From Leclercia adecarboxylata (GTDB lineage Bacteria > Pseudomonadota > Gammaproteobacteria > Enterobacterales > Enterobacteriaceae), in the NCBI GenBank assembly GCA_002360945.1, contig DERO01000004.1, positions 124,001-188,000 on the forward strand: a DNA stretch of 64,000 bases. Reading direction: 5' to 3'. Position numbers and translations under genes: made by a program. Shown in pieces: positions 30,110-40,836 of the stretch (position 1 is the first letter of the stretch; each line of letters begins with the position of its first letter). Under the pieces are notes generated by a model. The model saw nothing but the letters and a program-made list of their open reading frames with translations. It ran no database searches and was not told the DNA's origin.

Positions 30110-30839
30110 GGCACAGCTGGCGGAACTCCGCGAACAATACGACATCAAGCGTAAATCCAGTGATGTTGAAACGGTACTGAATAAGTACGGCAAGATCACG
30201 GCGAATTTTTCGCCTCTGGCAAATACGTCCAGAACGTTGGCCCAACGTTTTGCGACGCTTTCGCGGCTACCTGACGACGTCCCGCGTGACGTCGTGCTGA
30301 CGACGGATGAGCTCGAAAAGTTAAAAGCGGCGCTGCGCTACATGAAGGACTTCATCGCGCTAATGGCGGAGAAGGGTGAAAATGCCGGCGAGATGAATGA
30401 GTTAGGGTTGGCTGAGGAAGCAATCAGGGGCTGCAACACGACGCTTGCCGGTAAAATTGGCGATACCTGGGAGGCGTTTATCGCTCACCAGGTGAGCCTG
30501 TCCATGCAGGAGGAAGCCTTACTGGAACAACCGCGCCTGCTACAGCCGGACGTTTATGCACGTTATCTTGAGCAGGAAAAGGTGTTCCGTGAGGCGATTA
30601 AAGCCCTGCCGGACAGCGATATCGCTCCACAGCACATTATGGAGACGGGCAAAAAGCTGGCGGCAATAAAAAGTGAAATGAAGCTCGATGCTCCGGATGA
30701 TGTTATAGCCTTCTTCGCTGCGTTAAATATGAGTCAGCAGGCCCCTCTGGCGCTGTTGACTCCGACGGTGCTGGAGTGGATTACGGCGCATAAAATGCAA
30801 TCAAAACTGGTTGTCAAACGTAAAGGCTTGCATGGATGA
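30093..30839 (+). CDS. dpdI: DpdI, helical restriction-module protein
   Basis: The 248-residue protein is almost wholly helical and charged: 'LKAQLAELREQYDIKRKSSDVETVLNKYG' at the N-terminus, then repeated long helices. It has no catalytic motif that I can see. The likely start is the ATG at 30093 (or 30096), directly after GGGGGG; a longer frame back to 29985 lies inside dpdH and has no ribosome site. It overlaps dpdH by 17 bp and dpdJ by 4 bp (ATGA). It may be a structural or adaptor subunit. Identified as DpdI only by place in the operon. Confidence 0.7.
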
Positions 30840-33800
30840 GTTCGGTAACCATAGAAAAACTGTACGAAGTTCTGGATGAACTGGAAGCGCGCGAGAATGC
30901 GCTTCTGGTGTGGGGAGATACCGGCGGCTTTTTCAATGATGACGAGATCAATGACGTCATTAAGGAAAAGTTGCCGAATGAGGATCCCGTTGAGGTCCTG
31001 ACGGAACTCATCGATAAGGCGATGCTTATTCAGGTTCCTCATCCCTATCTTCCGTCCGCATGGCGTACCCGCATGGGGGAGTCGGTTCATCTCTATCGCA
31101 ACCAACGTCAGTGGTTTCTCGAGAAACCCCTCGAAACCAGCCGGACGCTGGTTTCAGATTTTCGCTTTATACGGCAGCAGCGAACCTATCCGGACCGTAA
31201 ACACTTACCGGAGGATTTGCTCGCTCAGTGGCGGGATGACCTGCCTCTGAGTGAGCGAGAGCTGAACATCATGCGCGCCGCGTTAGCGCCGGTCGACAAA
31301 TTCCTTCTTGCGGGTTTCCAGTCGCGTGCGACGTCGCGCATTATCCACTTCTGGCGGCGTCACAGCGCCCCTGTTGATAGTGCCAGCGGAACCATCGTGT
31401 GCGCAGGCACGGGCAGCGGCAAAACGCTCTCTTTTTACCTGCCAGCCATTACCAGCCTGGCGGAAGAGATTTGCCGCAACGCGCAGCCTAAGGTCCGCAT
31501 TCTGGCCATTTATCCGCGTAAAGAGTTGCTGAAAGATCAGTTTATGGAAACCTGGGCGCAGTGCCGGAAACTGGACGCCTTTCTTGAAAGTAACGGTGCG
31601 CGTAAGCTGCGTATCGGCTCTTACTACGGCGATACGCCCAAAAGCGTGAAAGATGCGCAAGAAAAAATTGAAGATAAGGCCGGGATAGCGTTCGATCTTC
31701 TCCGCTGTCCGGTTAAAGGCTGCGGGGGCGACATTCACTGGCGTCGTGAAGATATCCTGGCAGGAAGAGAGATCCTGCGTTGTAAAAAATGTCAGCACCA
31801 GATCGACAATAGTGAAGTCCTTGTCACCCGCGAGACGCAGCGTAACACGTTGCAGCCAGACATCCTTTTCACCACCACAGAAATGCTCAACCAACAGCTG
31901 AACAACCGGTCGGCCCAGAAGTTGTTTGGCACGGGAAGAGACGCCGGGCCGAAGCTGGTTCTGCTGGACGAAGTGCATACCTACGGCGGCACGACGGGGG
32001 CGCAGACGGCCTACCTGTTGCGGCGATGGATGCAGCGTGGCGGCAACCTGCCCCACTTCGTCGGTCTTTCCGCAACGCTGGCAGACGCGCAGGCATTTTT
32101 TGCTGAGCTTATCGGTGCTCCGGTAGGCAATGTTGAGCTTGTCCAGCCGCTCGAAGACGAGATGATTGCCGAAGGGGCCGAGTATCTGCTGGCGTTACGC
32201 GGCGATCCCGTTTCAGAGACCGCTCTGCTTTCCACGACTATCCAGACCAGTATGCTGACGACGCGAATCCTGGATACCAACGAGCCCGTCTCCGAAGGGA
32301 CATGGGGACAAAAAACCTTTGTTTTCTCAGATAACCTGGATGGGATTAACCGTTTATACGGGCAACTCAGCGATGCTGAAGGGTGGGACGTCGGCGGACC
32401 TACGCCGGTAACAAGTCATGCACCGCTGGCGTCGTTACGTGCTTCTCAAGGCAGCGTTAACAAACAGACTGAGTTGGGACAGAACTGGCGGGCAAGTGAA
32501 AAGATCGGCCATCAACTGAGTGTGCGGAAACGCGTATCGCGTACTTCCAGTCAGGATGCCGGGGTTGATGCACTGGCTGACATCGTTGTGGCAACGGCCT
32601 CTCTGGAGGTCGGGTATAACGATCCGCGCGTTGGCGCGGTGATCCAGCATAAAGCACCGGGCGATGTTGCCTCCTATCTGCAGCGAAAAGGGCGTGCAGG
32701 GCGTCCCAGAGGTATGCGCCCATGGATGCTGATCGTCCTTTCAGAATTTGGCCGCGATCGGGTTGCTTTCCAGCGCTATGAAGAACTCGTCAGCCCTGAA
32801 ATTAAACGTCAGGGCCTGCCGATGCGTAACCAGCATATTCAGAAAATGCAGGCGGCGATGGCAACACTCGACTGGTTGAGCCAGAACGGTAATTTCTGGG
32901 ATATATGGTCGTTGCTGCGCTATCCGGGTAAAAGCGACTGGAAGACTACACAATACAATGAGTTGCAGACGCTGATTGAAAGCGTGATACAGGGTGGTAG
33001 AGCGCTTAATGCGTTAACAAAATATTTATGCCACGCTTTGCAGCTGAAGGATGAAGAGGTGCAACCTCTGTTATGGAACGCGCCTCGCTCGCTCATGTTT
33101 GAGTTTCTTCCGACGCTGTTACGTAATCTGAAAAGTCACTGGGCGGAAAATGGTCAGCCCTGGTCGATCCCGTCGAACAGCGGGCGCTCGCCTGCGCCTG
33201 AATTTATTCCCCAGACATTATTCAGCGATCTCAATCTCCCGAGCCTGTCTATCCGGTTAGAACGCAACACCCGCAAGGGTGACAAATGGGAAGAACTTCC
33301 GTTCTGGCAGGGAATGCGGGAATTTGCGCCAGGTCGCCTCTCTAAACGCTACGCGGTGAGCAGCGATAAAAATACGGACTGGCTGGTGCCTGAGGGATTC
33401 GAACCCGCTATCGGAAATTACTCGGCAAATTTCCCGATTCACGAGGCTTTTGGCGACGCTTATCAGCTTGAGTGTAAGATTGAGCACAACGACCAGCTAA
33501 TCAATATCGTTAAACCTTCCCGGGTATTGACGAAAAGAGCCGATATCAAGCGGATCGGTGATAAGAGTAACGCCCAGCTGTACTGGCATTTGCATCTGGT
33601 CAATTCAGATGCAGCCCTTTGCCACGATGTACCCAAAGGGGCATGGCGGCCGGTGTTGCGCGACGTCAGTTTCTTTAACCATCAACATATGACCGCCCTT
33701 GAGCTGGTGCGTTACACCACCGGGGCTCTGGCTTCTTTACGCTTCAAAAACAAGCAGAAAGATCGCGCCTGGATTGATTTTCAGTGGACTGAAAACGGGC

Positions 33801-35287
33801 AGATCGCCGGGGTTGGCGCACGCCAATGGGTTGACGCCATGCGCCTGCGTTTTGTTCTCAGCCATGAAGAGGTTGCGCGGCTGGTGAACAATCCAGACAT
33901 TTTGCGAGGATTGCGCCCGGTCTATTTCCACCATCTGGTAAAAAGCTTACCGATCTTTGAATTTGATGAGTTCAAAGCGAACTGGGTGATAGAGTGTTTT
34001 CTGGCGCTTCTGGCAGAAACCATGATGGTCAAACCGGACCTTACGCTGCGTGAAGCGCTGGCTTATATCGCCACGGAAGAGGGTATTAAAGCGCTTCCTG
34101 AGATCCCTGCCAGCCTCTTCCAGCCCGATCAGTTTGACGATGAAGGAACGGAACAGCAGCTGCAAATCGCGTTGCGGGAGCTGCTGTCCAGTGTCGACGT
34201 GCAGCAGCAACTGCTCAATTGTGCTGAGGTCCTGTGGAAGCCCGTAAACGAACTGGAGGGCTTCACCGACTGGGCGCGTCAGGTACTGGCGGATACGTTG
34301 GCTGCAGGTGTTCATCAGACACTGTGCTGCATTTTACCTGATGTTGACGAGAGAGCGGTGGTAACCGAATCCCGTTGGGTACAGGATAACGAGGGACGTA
34401 ACGAATGGCTGGAGGTATGGCTTACGGAAGTCGAATCCGGTGGCAGCGGCATCCTTGTTCGTCTCCAGGAAGCCTGGTTCCGCGATCCTGTTCAGTTCCT
34501 CAACATCATGGTCAGAAACCTTTCACCGGGGGATTACGAACAGATTGATTACGATCTACAAAATCTCCTTGAGATACTGAAAGTGTCTCCGGAACTGCAG
34601 AATGCCTTCCGCCAGGTTCGGCAGGCAGAAAATTACGAGGCGCGCAGAGAGGCAAATAAGCAGCTGCAGTTCGAACTGCGTCGCCTCGGGTTCAGACTCT
34701 CGCATAGCTTTACCACCGTCCTGTATTCGCGCATTTTGCGGGCGGGCAGTTCGGACGCCACGGATCATACGATGCAAACGCTGCTGGCAAACTGGCGTGA
34801 GCTTGAAACACGGGCCGCCATTGAGTTCAATCTTAACATTGCTGCCCACGCGATGGCCGTGGAAGCGTGCGGTGAAGACGCTGGCGCAGCAGAAATCTTT
34901 TTAGCCCAGTGCCGTAATCAGAACCTCCTGTGGCCGCGCGGCTATACCATCCGCCAGGCGGAGCTTAACTATTACAACCCCTACAATTCCCGGAAATTAA
35001 TTACCGAGCGACTGCTCGCAGGGGCGCTTTTTGATGACAAACTTATCAATGTTGAGGCCTCGTCAGAAAACTGGCTCAAGGAGGTCCATGATGCGTTGCG
35101 TGCCAATGGACGTGTCAATCTGACGATATCCCGTGCCCAGCAGGACGAGTTACATACTTTTATCGCCAGACTGCACATAGAGCCGTTGGATTACCTTGGG
35201 CTGTTCCTGTACCCCCGAATTGGGGAACTGCGTCGCGAGCAGGGTTGCATTATTCTGCGCGTTGAAATGGCGGAGGCACTGCAATGA
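30836..35287 (+). CDS. dpdJ: DpdJ, very large DEAD/DEAH-type helicase
   Basis: The product is 1483 residues. Motif I is 'CAGTGSGKTLSFYLPAI' (about 188-204), motif II 'LVLLDEVHTYGG' (DEVH, about 376-387), motif III 'VGLSATLAD' and motif VI 'YLQRKGRAGRPRG' (about 614-626). Between motifs I and II two cysteine pairs ('CPVKGCGG' about 292 and 'CKKC' about 316) form a probable zinc ribbon inserted in the helicase domain. The C-terminal 850 residues are not recognised. It resembles Lhr/MrfA-like helicases with accessory zinc sites. Start ATG overlaps the dpdI stop. The dpdK start overlaps its own stop by 4 bp. Expected to act with DpdK on unmodified DNA. Confidence 0.88.
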   Translation: MSSVTIEKLYEVLDELEARENALLVWGDTGGFFNDDEINDVIKEKLPNEDPVEVLTELIDKAMLIQVPHPYLPSAWRTRMGESVHLYRNQRQWFLEKPLETSRTLVSDFRFIRQQRTYPDRKHLPEDLLAQWRDDLPLSERELNIMRAALAPVDKFLLAGFQSRATSRIIHFWRRHSAPVDSASGTIVCAGTGSGKTLSFYLPAITSLAEEICRNAQPKVRILAIYPRKELLKDQFMETWAQCRKLDAFLESNGARKLRIGSYYGDTPKSVKDAQEKIEDKAGIAFDLLRCPVKGCGGDIHWRREDILAGREILRCKKCQHQIDNSEVLVTRETQRNTLQPDILFTTTEMLNQQLNNRSAQKLFGTGRDAGPKLVLLDEVHTYGGTTGAQTAYLLRRWMQRGGNLPHFVGLSATLADAQAFFAELIGAPVGNVELVQPLEDEMIAEGAEYLLALRGDPVSETALLSTTIQTSMLTTRILDTNEPVSEGTWGQKTFVFSDNLDGINRLYGQLSDAEGWDVGGPTPVTSHAPLASLRASQGSVNKQTELGQNWRASEKIGHQLSVRKRVSRTSSQDAGVDALADIVVATASLEVGYNDPRVGAVIQHKAPGDVASYLQRKGRAGRPRGMRPWMLIVLSEFGRDRVAFQRYEELVSPEIKRQGLPMRNQHIQKMQAAMATLDWLSQNGNFWDIWSLLRYPGKSDWKTTQYNELQTLIESVIQGGRALNALTKYLCHALQLKDEEVQPLLWNAPRSLMFEFLPTLLRNLKSHWAENGQPWSIPSNSGRSPAPEFIPQTLFSDLNLPSLSIRLERNTRKGDKWEELPFWQGMREFAPGRLSKRYAVSSDKNTDWLVPEGFEPAIGNYSANFPIHEAFGDAYQLECKIEHNDQLINIVKPSRVLTKRADIKRIGDKSNAQLYWHLHLVNSDAALCHDVPKGAWRPVLRDVSFFNHQHMTALELVRYTTGALASLRFKNKQKDRAWIDFQWTENGQIAGVGARQWVDAMRLRFVLSHEEVARLVNNPDILRGLRPVYFHHLVKSLPIFEFDEFKANWVIECFLALLAETMMVKPDLTLREALAYIATEEGIKALPEIPASLFQPDQFDDEGTEQQLQIALRELLSSVDVQQQLLNCAEVLWKPVNELEGFTDWARQVLADTLAAGVHQTLCCILPDVDERAVVTESRWVQDNEGRNEWLEVWLTEVESGGSGILVRLQEAWFRDPVQFLNIMVRNLSPGDYEQIDYDLQNLLEILKVSPELQNAFRQVRQAENYEARREANKQLQFELRRLGFRLSHSFTTVLYSRILRAGSSDATDHTMQTLLANWRELETRAAIEFNLNIAAHAMAVEACGEDAGAAEIFLAQCRNQNLLWPRGYTIRQAELNYYNPYNSRKLITERLLAGALFDDKLINVEASSENWLKEVHDALRANGRVNLTISRAQQDELHTFIARLHIEPLDYLGLFLYPRIGELRREQGCIILRVEMAEALQ

Positions 35288-35832
35288 TGCATAACACCAC
35301 GCAACGACAGATTTTTATCCACGGCCCGGGTGGGCAGAGTGCGCTAAAAGAAGTGCTGGGAGCGCAACTGGTTGCACTCATGATGAACCCGCAGCCCCTC
35401 TGGCTGGTATCGCCCTGGGTGAGTAATTTTACGGTGCTGGATAACCGTTCCGGCAACTGGGATTATGTTGAGCCGGCCTGGGGTAACCGGGAAATATACT
35501 TCCTTGAGTTGCTTGCCGGTATGGTGAACTACGGTGTTGAGCTGAAAATGGTGACCAGAAACCAGCCGATTAATAGCGATTTTGTGAAGCAGTTACGCAA
35601 CCGGCTCCATGAGAAAGCCGTTTTTCATCATATGTGGAGCGATGCGCTTCATACTAAGGGCTTGCTTTCACATGCTTTCTTTCTGCAGGGTTCAATGAAT
35701 TTCACCTGGAGCGGATCAAATCGCAATGAAGAATGTATGGTACTGACCAATGACCGGGACATCATCACCACGTCGCGCATGGAGTTTGAAAAACAGTACC
35801 TCTTTGCGAAGCAGCAGGAGATGAGCGAATGA
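35284..35832 (+). CDS. dpdK: DpdK, phospholipase-D-like protein
   Basis: The 182-residue protein carries one PLD-type motif: 'LHTKGLLSHAFFLQGSMNF' (HxK at about residues 122-124, GSMN at about 135-138). The aspartate usually four residues after the lysine is a histidine here. The N-terminal part 'PLWLVSPWVSNFTVLDN' is also typical of PLD-like nuclease families. A single motif implies a homodimeric active site, as in Nuc/BfiI-type endonucleases. It is the best candidate for the nuclease of the module. It overlaps dpdJ and the following gene by 4 bp each. Confidence 0.85.
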   Translation: MMHNTTQRQIFIHGPGGQSALKEVLGAQLVALMMNPQPLWLVSPWVSNFTVLDNRSGNWDYVEPAWGNREIYFLELLAGMVNYGVELKMVTRNQPINSDFVKQLRNRLHEKAVFHHMWSDALHTKGLLSHAFFLQGSMNFTWSGSNRNEECMVLTNDRDIITTSRMEFEKQYLFAKQQEMSE

Positions 35833-37979
35833 TAGCGCCTCCGCAATGGCTGGAAACGTTTTACCAGTCCAGCGATGAAAAAATCGATCTCCAGCGCGTG
35901 CTTACGCAGCGTTATGCGCCTGAATTCAACGGCTGGCTTTTACCGTTGATTGAGGCGGTAAACAAAAAGCAGATGCCGTGCTTTATTCCTTCCGCCAGGC
36001 CCGACCTGCAGATTTATGCCCTGGCGCCTGATGCCAAAAGTCTGGATGAGCTTCGCCTGTTTTTGATTGCCGGATTGGGATCGGCGGATACCCCCTCTGA
36101 TTTCCTGATACGCTGTAAAGCCGACAACGATGCTGAAGCCTTGTTGCTGGAGCAATCGCCTGACGGATTTATCCGTTTTTCGCTTCACCCCAGTGTGGAG
36201 AAAAATACCGACAGTCGGGATCGCGTATTCGGTTTCCTGGCAGAGTTGAATAATCTTTATACGTTGCGTCCTCAGCTTTCGTCTGCAGCGCGTCGTCCCA
36301 CAGGCCGTATTCTTCGTGATTTTTATACGGCTATCTATGCGCGGGATGGGCAGTCTGCCGAGGCTTATCTGGGAGAGATCCGCAGTAACAACATCCTTTC
36401 GCCGCGGAACATTCTCTTCCTTGAGCTGTTCGCACTAGCCGCAGGCTCCCGATGGGAGCATATCGTCGCGCATGAAAAGATAGGCGACGTGCTGGCAGGG
36501 CGGATCCCTTTAAATATCCAGAGCTTGCTGGTCCGTACCCTTGGCCACCTGGGGTTGGATCGCCTGCTGACGGACGGTTTCCAGGCGCTGCCTCTGGAAG
36601 AAGCGAGGGCGATGAGTCAGCGTTTACTGCCGCTATTCACTGTGACCCCCGGGTTCCCCCATCAGGCAGGCAGTCTGCGCGACTGGCAACTCTGGTCTAC
36701 AGGCGCAGCGCTGGTGGGCTTTGCTGGCTGGGAAAGCGCGACCACAATTTTACCCGACCAGTGGAAAACCGCGCTCAGGGATTGGGTTGCCGGGCAAACC
36801 GCGCCGAATGAAAGCGTCATCCCTGCACCAGTACAGACCCCCGTCCTTATTATCTCCCCTGCCCAGGCGACGGAAATGCTGCAGGAAACGCTTATTGCCA
36901 GTACCGAGCGGGAGCTGGAGATCTATTCGCTGCTCAGCGCGATGCCTGACGTTACCCAACAAACGCTGCGGCAGAATGCGAAACTGTGGCGTTTATGGGA
37001 GGAGCTTCAGGATAAGTTCCGCGTGGGCAACTACGGCTGGATGCAGTGGCTGGATGATATTGGCAACACCAACGACGTGGCCCAACTCGAACAACTACGT
37101 CAACGTATGGACGGGCAGTGGAGAGAGTGGCTGGTTTCATCTTTTGATGAGGCTGTCATCATCGCTTTTCTGGAAAAGGGCTTAAGCCTCGAGCAAGGCA
37201 AAGTCTTGCGCGATACGCTGCCGGTATTTCTTGCGTGGGCCGATCATACCGATCTTTCAGCCTCCTCCCGGCTCTGGCTGGCCTGGTTAACGTTACTGGC
37301 AGCTGACGATATCCATTTCGAACAGGATGTTCGACTGGGCGGCATGCTTCTTGAAAAATGTCTGACAGGACAATTTTCTGTCGATGAGTACAAAGACGCA
37401 CTTGATGCCTGCGAGGAGATCTGGGTTAAAAATGCCTCCGTTCGCGCGCTGTCTTACGCTTTTGATACGGCGGAAATATTGCTCGATGCGCCTGTTCCTG
37501 ACCCGCAACTGAGACAGAACTATTGGCAGAAATTGCAAATAGAGGCGTTGAAGCGGTGGGGCCGACTTGATAACAGTCTGCAGCTCTTCGTTCGCGTTTT
37601 GGCCACGCATTTTCTCGGGAAAGAGGCTGAAAATGCGTTCCCGCAAGAGCAGGATGACAGTGCAGTCGTCTCTTCCTTCCACCGCGATCTTAGTGGGAAA
37701 CTACTGGGTATCTACAGCCTGACGGAAGGTGCGGCACGTCGTTGTAAAGATGTCTTAATGAGACTGTATCCGGGACTTTTGGTTGAAACCAATAAAGATC
37801 ATGTCTCTACACCAGCACTGGTCAATCTGGCTGAAAAAGCGGATTACTTTATTTTTGCCAGTGGTAGTGCAAAACATCAGGCATTTTATACCGTATCGGA
37901 TTGCCGCAAAGCGATCATTTACCCCTCAGGTAAAGGGGTATCCAGTATGGTTGCGGCTTTCATACAAGCGTTGGGTTAA
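35829..37979 (+). CDS. dpdD: DpdD, last gene of the dpd restriction operon
   Basis: The 716-residue protein has no catalytic motif I recognise. It is mostly helical with leucine-rich stretches. The C-terminal 60 residues ('ADYFIFASGSAKHQAFY' then 'CRKAIIYPSGKGVSSMVAAF') read like a compact alpha/beta domain with a Lys-His pair and a glycine loop. The ATG overlaps the dpdK stop (ATGA) and the operon ends here, followed by a BIME element. The name is given by elimination: every other published dpd letter is accounted for by stronger features, so DpdD is likely but not proved. Confidence 0.68.
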   Translation: MIAPPQWLETFYQSSDEKIDLQRVLTQRYAPEFNGWLLPLIEAVNKKQMPCFIPSARPDLQIYALAPDAKSLDELRLFLIAGLGSADTPSDFLIRCKADNDAEALLLEQSPDGFIRFSLHPSVEKNTDSRDRVFGFLAELNNLYTLRPQLSSAARRPTGRILRDFYTAIYARDGQSAEAYLGEIRSNNILSPRNILFLELFALAAGSRWEHIVAHEKIGDVLAGRIPLNIQSLLVRTLGHLGLDRLLTDGFQALPLEEARAMSQRLLPLFTVTPGFPHQAGSLRDWQLWSTGAALVGFAGWESATTILPDQWKTALRDWVAGQTAPNESVIPAPVQTPVLIISPAQATEMLQETLIASTERELEIYSLLSAMPDVTQQTLRQNAKLWRLWEELQDKFRVGNYGWMQWLDDIGNTNDVAQLEQLRQRMDGQWREWLVSSFDEAVIIAFLEKGLSLEQGKVLRDTLPVFLAWADHTDLSASSRLWLAWLTLLAADDIHFEQDVRLGGMLLEKCLTGQFSVDEYKDALDACEEIWVKNASVRALSYAFDTAEILLDAPVPDPQLRQNYWQKLQIEALKRWGRLDNSLQLFVRVLATHFLGKEAENAFPQEQDDSAVVSSFHRDLSGKLLGIYSLTEGAARRCKDVLMRLYPGLLVETNKDHVSTPALVNLAEKADYFIFASGSAKHQAFYTVSDCRKAIIYPSGKGVSSMVAAFIQALG

Positions 37980-37986
37980 AAGGGTT

Positions 37987-38056
37987 GCCCGGCGGCGCTG
38001 CGCTTGCACGGGCCTACGGATATTGTAGGCCGGGTAAGCGCAGCGCCACCCGGCGC
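37987..38056. repeat. BIME (paired REP elements)
   Basis: Two inverted REP-type units, about 37987-38018 and 38024-38056, share the GCCGGGTGGCGCTGCGC-type core, one in each orientation, with TGTAGGCCGGGTAAGCGC at 38024-38041. They form a long stem-loop, typical of enterobacterial intergenic BIMEs, and may protect or end the dpd transcript. It marks the right edge of the island. Confidence 0.85.
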
Positions 38057-38123
38057 TTCTATTTTTATGCGTCGATAAACATGCTAAAGAAGTGACATTA
38101 ACCCCTATCCAGGACTAGCCCCC

Positions 38124-38549
38124 ATGCTCCACGCCCTCAACCACCTGACTCTCGCCGTCAGCAACCTGCCGGCCAGCATCGCTTTCTGGCGCGATCTTCT
38201 CGGTCTGCGCCTGCACGCCGAATGGCACTCCGGGGCGTATCTTACCTGTGGCGATCTCTGGCTCTGCCTGTCATATGATGGCACCCGACAATTCATCCCG
38301 CCGCAGAACAGCGACTACACCCACTACGCCTTCTCTATCGAACCAGAACACTTCGAAACCTTTACGCAAAAGCTCAGAGACGCTGGCGTCACCGTCTGGA
38401 AAGAGAACAAAAGCGAAGGGGAGTCGTTCTACTTTCTCGACCCGGACGGGCACAAGCTGGAACTGCACGTGGGGGATCTCGCCGCGCGGCTGGCGGCGTG
38501 TCGGCAGAAGCCTTATTCGGGAATGGTGTTCACCTCAGCCGACGCTTAG
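38124..38549 (+). CDS. fosA: FosA family glutathione transferase (fosfomycin resistance)
   Basis: The 141-residue enzyme adds glutathione to the epoxide of fosfomycin using Mn(II) and K+. It has the VOC fold; metal ligands are His7 ('LNHLTLAV'), His67 ('DYTHYAF') and Glu113 ('KLELHVG'). The K+ and substrate loop '[16 protein letters not shown]' is complete. Length equals chromosomal FosA of Enterobacter and Klebsiella. It has a short upstream region after the BIME and overlaps the convergent lacI-type gene by 4 bp at its 3' end. All active-site features look intact, so resistance is plausible if it is expressed. Confidence 0.93.
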   Translation: MLHALNHLTLAVSNLPASIAFWRDLLGLRLHAEWHSGAYLTCGDLWLCLSYDGTRQFIPPQNSDYTHYAFSIEPEHFETFTQKLRDAGVTVWKENKSEGESFYFLDPDGHKLELHVGDLAARLAACRQKPYSGMVFTSADA

Positions 38550-39553
38550 CGCGAGCTGGATGCCCGCACCTTCAGCCTGCCCGCCAGGGTCACGTGCGTG
38601 GCGGCATCTTCCTGATTGCACAAATACTCCACGGCCAGCCGGCCCAGCTCGCTGTAAGGCAGTTGAATACTGGTAAGCGACGGGGTGAGCTGCTCGGAAA
38701 TCTTCTGGTCGTCGTAGCCGGCCAGCAGCATATCGTCCGGAATTTTCACGCCGCCGGCCGTCAACGCCTGATAGCAGCCAATCGCCAGCCAGTCGCTGGC
38801 GCAGAAGATGGCGTCCGGGCGTTCATCCAGGTCCATCAGCGCCCGGGTGGCGGTATAAGACTCGCTGAACTGCCAGTTGGTCTGACGCACCAGACGGTCA
38901 TCGCAGGGGAGGCCGGCCTGCTGCAACGCGGCCTGATAGCCTGCCAGCCGCTGGCGGGAGGCCTCCATCCAGTTTTCCCCGGTGATGTGCGCGATGCGCG
39001 TCGCGCCGCAGGCGATGAGATGTTTTGTCACCTGGAAGGCGTTGGCGAAGTCGTCCGGGATAAATGACGGCAGCAGCGGCGATGCCGGATCGCGCTGGTT
39101 GAGCAGCACCAGCGGAATGCGGGTGCAGTCCTGAAAATCGGTCATATCCACCAGGGTGGTGACAGGGGAGGCAAGCATAATCCCCACACAGTTGCGCTTC
39201 TCCAGCTGGCGAATGATGTTCAGGGCCAGTTTCACATCGTCGCCGTAATCATAAACGGTGAGCAGCGCTTCGTTGCGCCAGGCCGCTTCCCGCGCCTGGC
39301 TGATGGCATCGATAAAGGGATCGTAACTCTGCAGGGAGCTGACCAGCAGGGCGATCTCCTCCTGGTTGCGCGGAGCATGGATGGCGGGCAGGCGGTCGTA
39401 GCCCAACTCGGTCGCCACGCCGATTACCCGCTGACGGGTCTCGTCGCTGAGCTTGATGTTGCGGGACTGATTGAGTACCAGGGAAACGGTCGCCTGCGAC
39501 ACGCCCGCCGTTCGCGCAATATCATTCATCGTGACTTTGTTTTTCCGCTTCAT
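38546..39553 (-). CDS. LacI family transcriptional regulator of the glycosidase-symporter genes
   Basis: The 335-residue protein opens with a LacI helix-turn-helix and hinge ('[46 protein letters not shown]', residues about 7-52). The rest is a periplasmic-binding-protein-like effector domain with '[16 protein letters not shown]' and '[25 protein letters not shown]'. It diverges from the GH5-like gene across 185 bp that contains a 23-bp inverted repeat (39698-39720), the probable operator. It likely senses a sugar released by that glycosidase. The sugar is unknown. Confidence 0.9.
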   Translation of the reverse strand: MKRKNKVTMNDIARTAGVSQATVSLVLNQSRNIKLSDETRQRVIGVATELGYDRLPAIHAPRNQEEIALLVSSLQSYDPFIDAISQAREAAWRNEALLTVYDYGDDVKLALNIIRQLEKRNCVGIMLASPVTTLVDMTDFQDCTRIPLVLLNQRDPASPLLPSFIPDDFANAFQVTKHLIACGATRIAHITGENWMEASRQRLAGYQAALQQAGLPCDDRLVRQTNWQFSESYTATRALMDLDERPDAIFCASDWLAIGCYQALTAGGVKIPDDMLLAGYDDQKISEQLTPSLTSIQLPYSELGRLAVEYLCNQEDAATHVTLAGRLKVRASSSR

Positions 39554-39697
39554 CCGTTCTCTCCCTCCTGCGACATCGCATCATACCTTAACTGTCCGCT
39601 TTAGCGCCGCCGATCACGTTTCTTCTTCACGCAGCAGCGATCTTTGTGAGTGCGGTCGCTTTTCTGCACAACACGATTTGCGCATTCCCGCTTCGAC

Positions 39698-39720
39698 TAA
39701 TATTTATTAGCTAAATATTA
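39698..39720. promoter_or_regulatory. Inverted-repeat operator candidate upstream of the glycosidase gene
   Basis: TAATATTTA (39698-39706) and TAAATATTA (39712-39720) are perfect 9-bp arms around a 5-bp centre. The site lies 5 bp before the ribosome site of the GH5-like gene, a position where a bound LacI-type repressor would block transcription. It lacks the usual central CG of LacI-family operators. Confidence 0.45.
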
Positions 39721-39738
39721 TCAGCAAGAGGAGCAACG

Positions 39739-40827
39739 ATGAAAGAGCAATGGAGTAAGCAGCAGGCGCAGGCGTGGTATCAGCAGCAAGGTTGGCTGTG
39801 CGGGTTTAACTATCTGCCGTCCACGGCGGTGAACTGGACCGATATCTGGCAAAAAGAGACCTTCGATGCCACCACTATCGACCGTGAACTGGGCTGGGCG
39901 GCGGACGCGGGATATAACACGCTGCGCATCAACCTGCCGTTTATCGTCTGGGAGCACGACCGTGACGGCCTGATGGCGCGCATCGATCGCTTCCTGACCA
40001 TCGCCGACAGCCACGGCATTAGCACCATGCTGACGTTAATGGACGACTGCGGCTTTTCCGGGGATGAGCCCTACCTCGGGCCGCAAAAAGCACCCGTGGC
40101 GGGGAAACACAACAGCCAGGCGGCGGCCAGTCCGGGGCGTGACAAGGTCTGCGATCCCGACTGCTGGCCGCAGATTGAGCGCTATATCCGCGACGTTATT
40201 CGCCAGTTCCGCGACGATAAACGCGTGCTGCTGTGGGATCTCTACAACGAGCCAGGCAACCGCGGCATTTTTGCCACCGGTACCGAAGAGGTGCTGTACG
40301 ACGCAAAACTGGAAACCTATGCCCATGATCTGATGAAGCTGGCCTTCCAGTGGGCGCGTGAAGAAGATCCTTCCCAGCCGCTCACGGTCTGCGCGTGGCG
40401 CCTGCCAGCGGAAGAGGAGGGCGAGACCTTTTATCAGCACCCGCTGGATCAAACCGCGCTGGAACTGTCGGACGTGGTGAGCTACCACGCCTACACCAAC
40501 ACCGGCCGCATGACGGCGATTATCCAGCAGCTCCAGCAGTTGGGCCGCCCGATCTTCTGTACCGAATGGCTGGCGCGCCACGTGGGCGGCACCATCGAAG
40601 AGCAGCTGCCGCTGATGTATATGGCGAAAGTCGCACCCTATCAGTGGGGGCTGGTGCGCGGCAAAACCCAGACCTGGCTGCCGTGGCCGGTGGTGATGAA
40701 AGAGTCCGCCGACTACTGCCGCCTGTGGTTCCACGATGTGTTTGAAGAGAACGGCATCCCGTTCTCACGCACTGAAATCGCGCTGATGCGCAAGCTGCGC
40801 AATATCGCTTCGAACGCGCAAGTCTAA
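39739..40827 (+). CDS. GH5-like cytoplasmic glycoside hydrolase
   Basis: The 362-residue protein has a TIM-barrel hydrolase pattern: '[12 protein letters not shown]' at the N-terminus, the acid/base glutamate in '[14 protein letters not shown]' (NEP, about residue 170) and the nucleophile glutamate in '[15 protein letters not shown]' (about 276). No signal peptide is present, so it acts on an imported oligosaccharide or glycoside. AGAGGAGC at 39726-39733 is the ribosome site. It is followed by a GPH sugar symporter, which probably imports the substrate. The exact linkage cleaved cannot be told; cellulase, mannanase and related GH5 activities are all possible. Confidence 0.8.
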   Translation: MKEQWSKQQAQAWYQQQGWLCGFNYLPSTAVNWTDIWQKETFDATTIDRELGWAADAGYNTLRINLPFIVWEHDRDGLMARIDRFLTIADSHGISTMLTLMDDCGFSGDEPYLGPQKAPVAGKHNSQAAASPGRDKVCDPDCWPQIERYIRDVIRQFRDDKRVLLWDLYNEPGNRGIFATGTEEVLYDAKLETYAHDLMKLAFQWAREEDPSQPLTVCAWRLPAEEEGETFYQHPLDQTALELSDVVSYHAYTNTGRMTAIIQQLQQLGRPIFCTEWLARHVGGTIEEQLPLMYMAKVAPYQWGLVRGKTQTWLPWPVVMKESADYCRLWFHDVFEENGIPFSRTEIALMRKLRNIASNAQV

Positions 40828-40836
40828 TAATAACGA

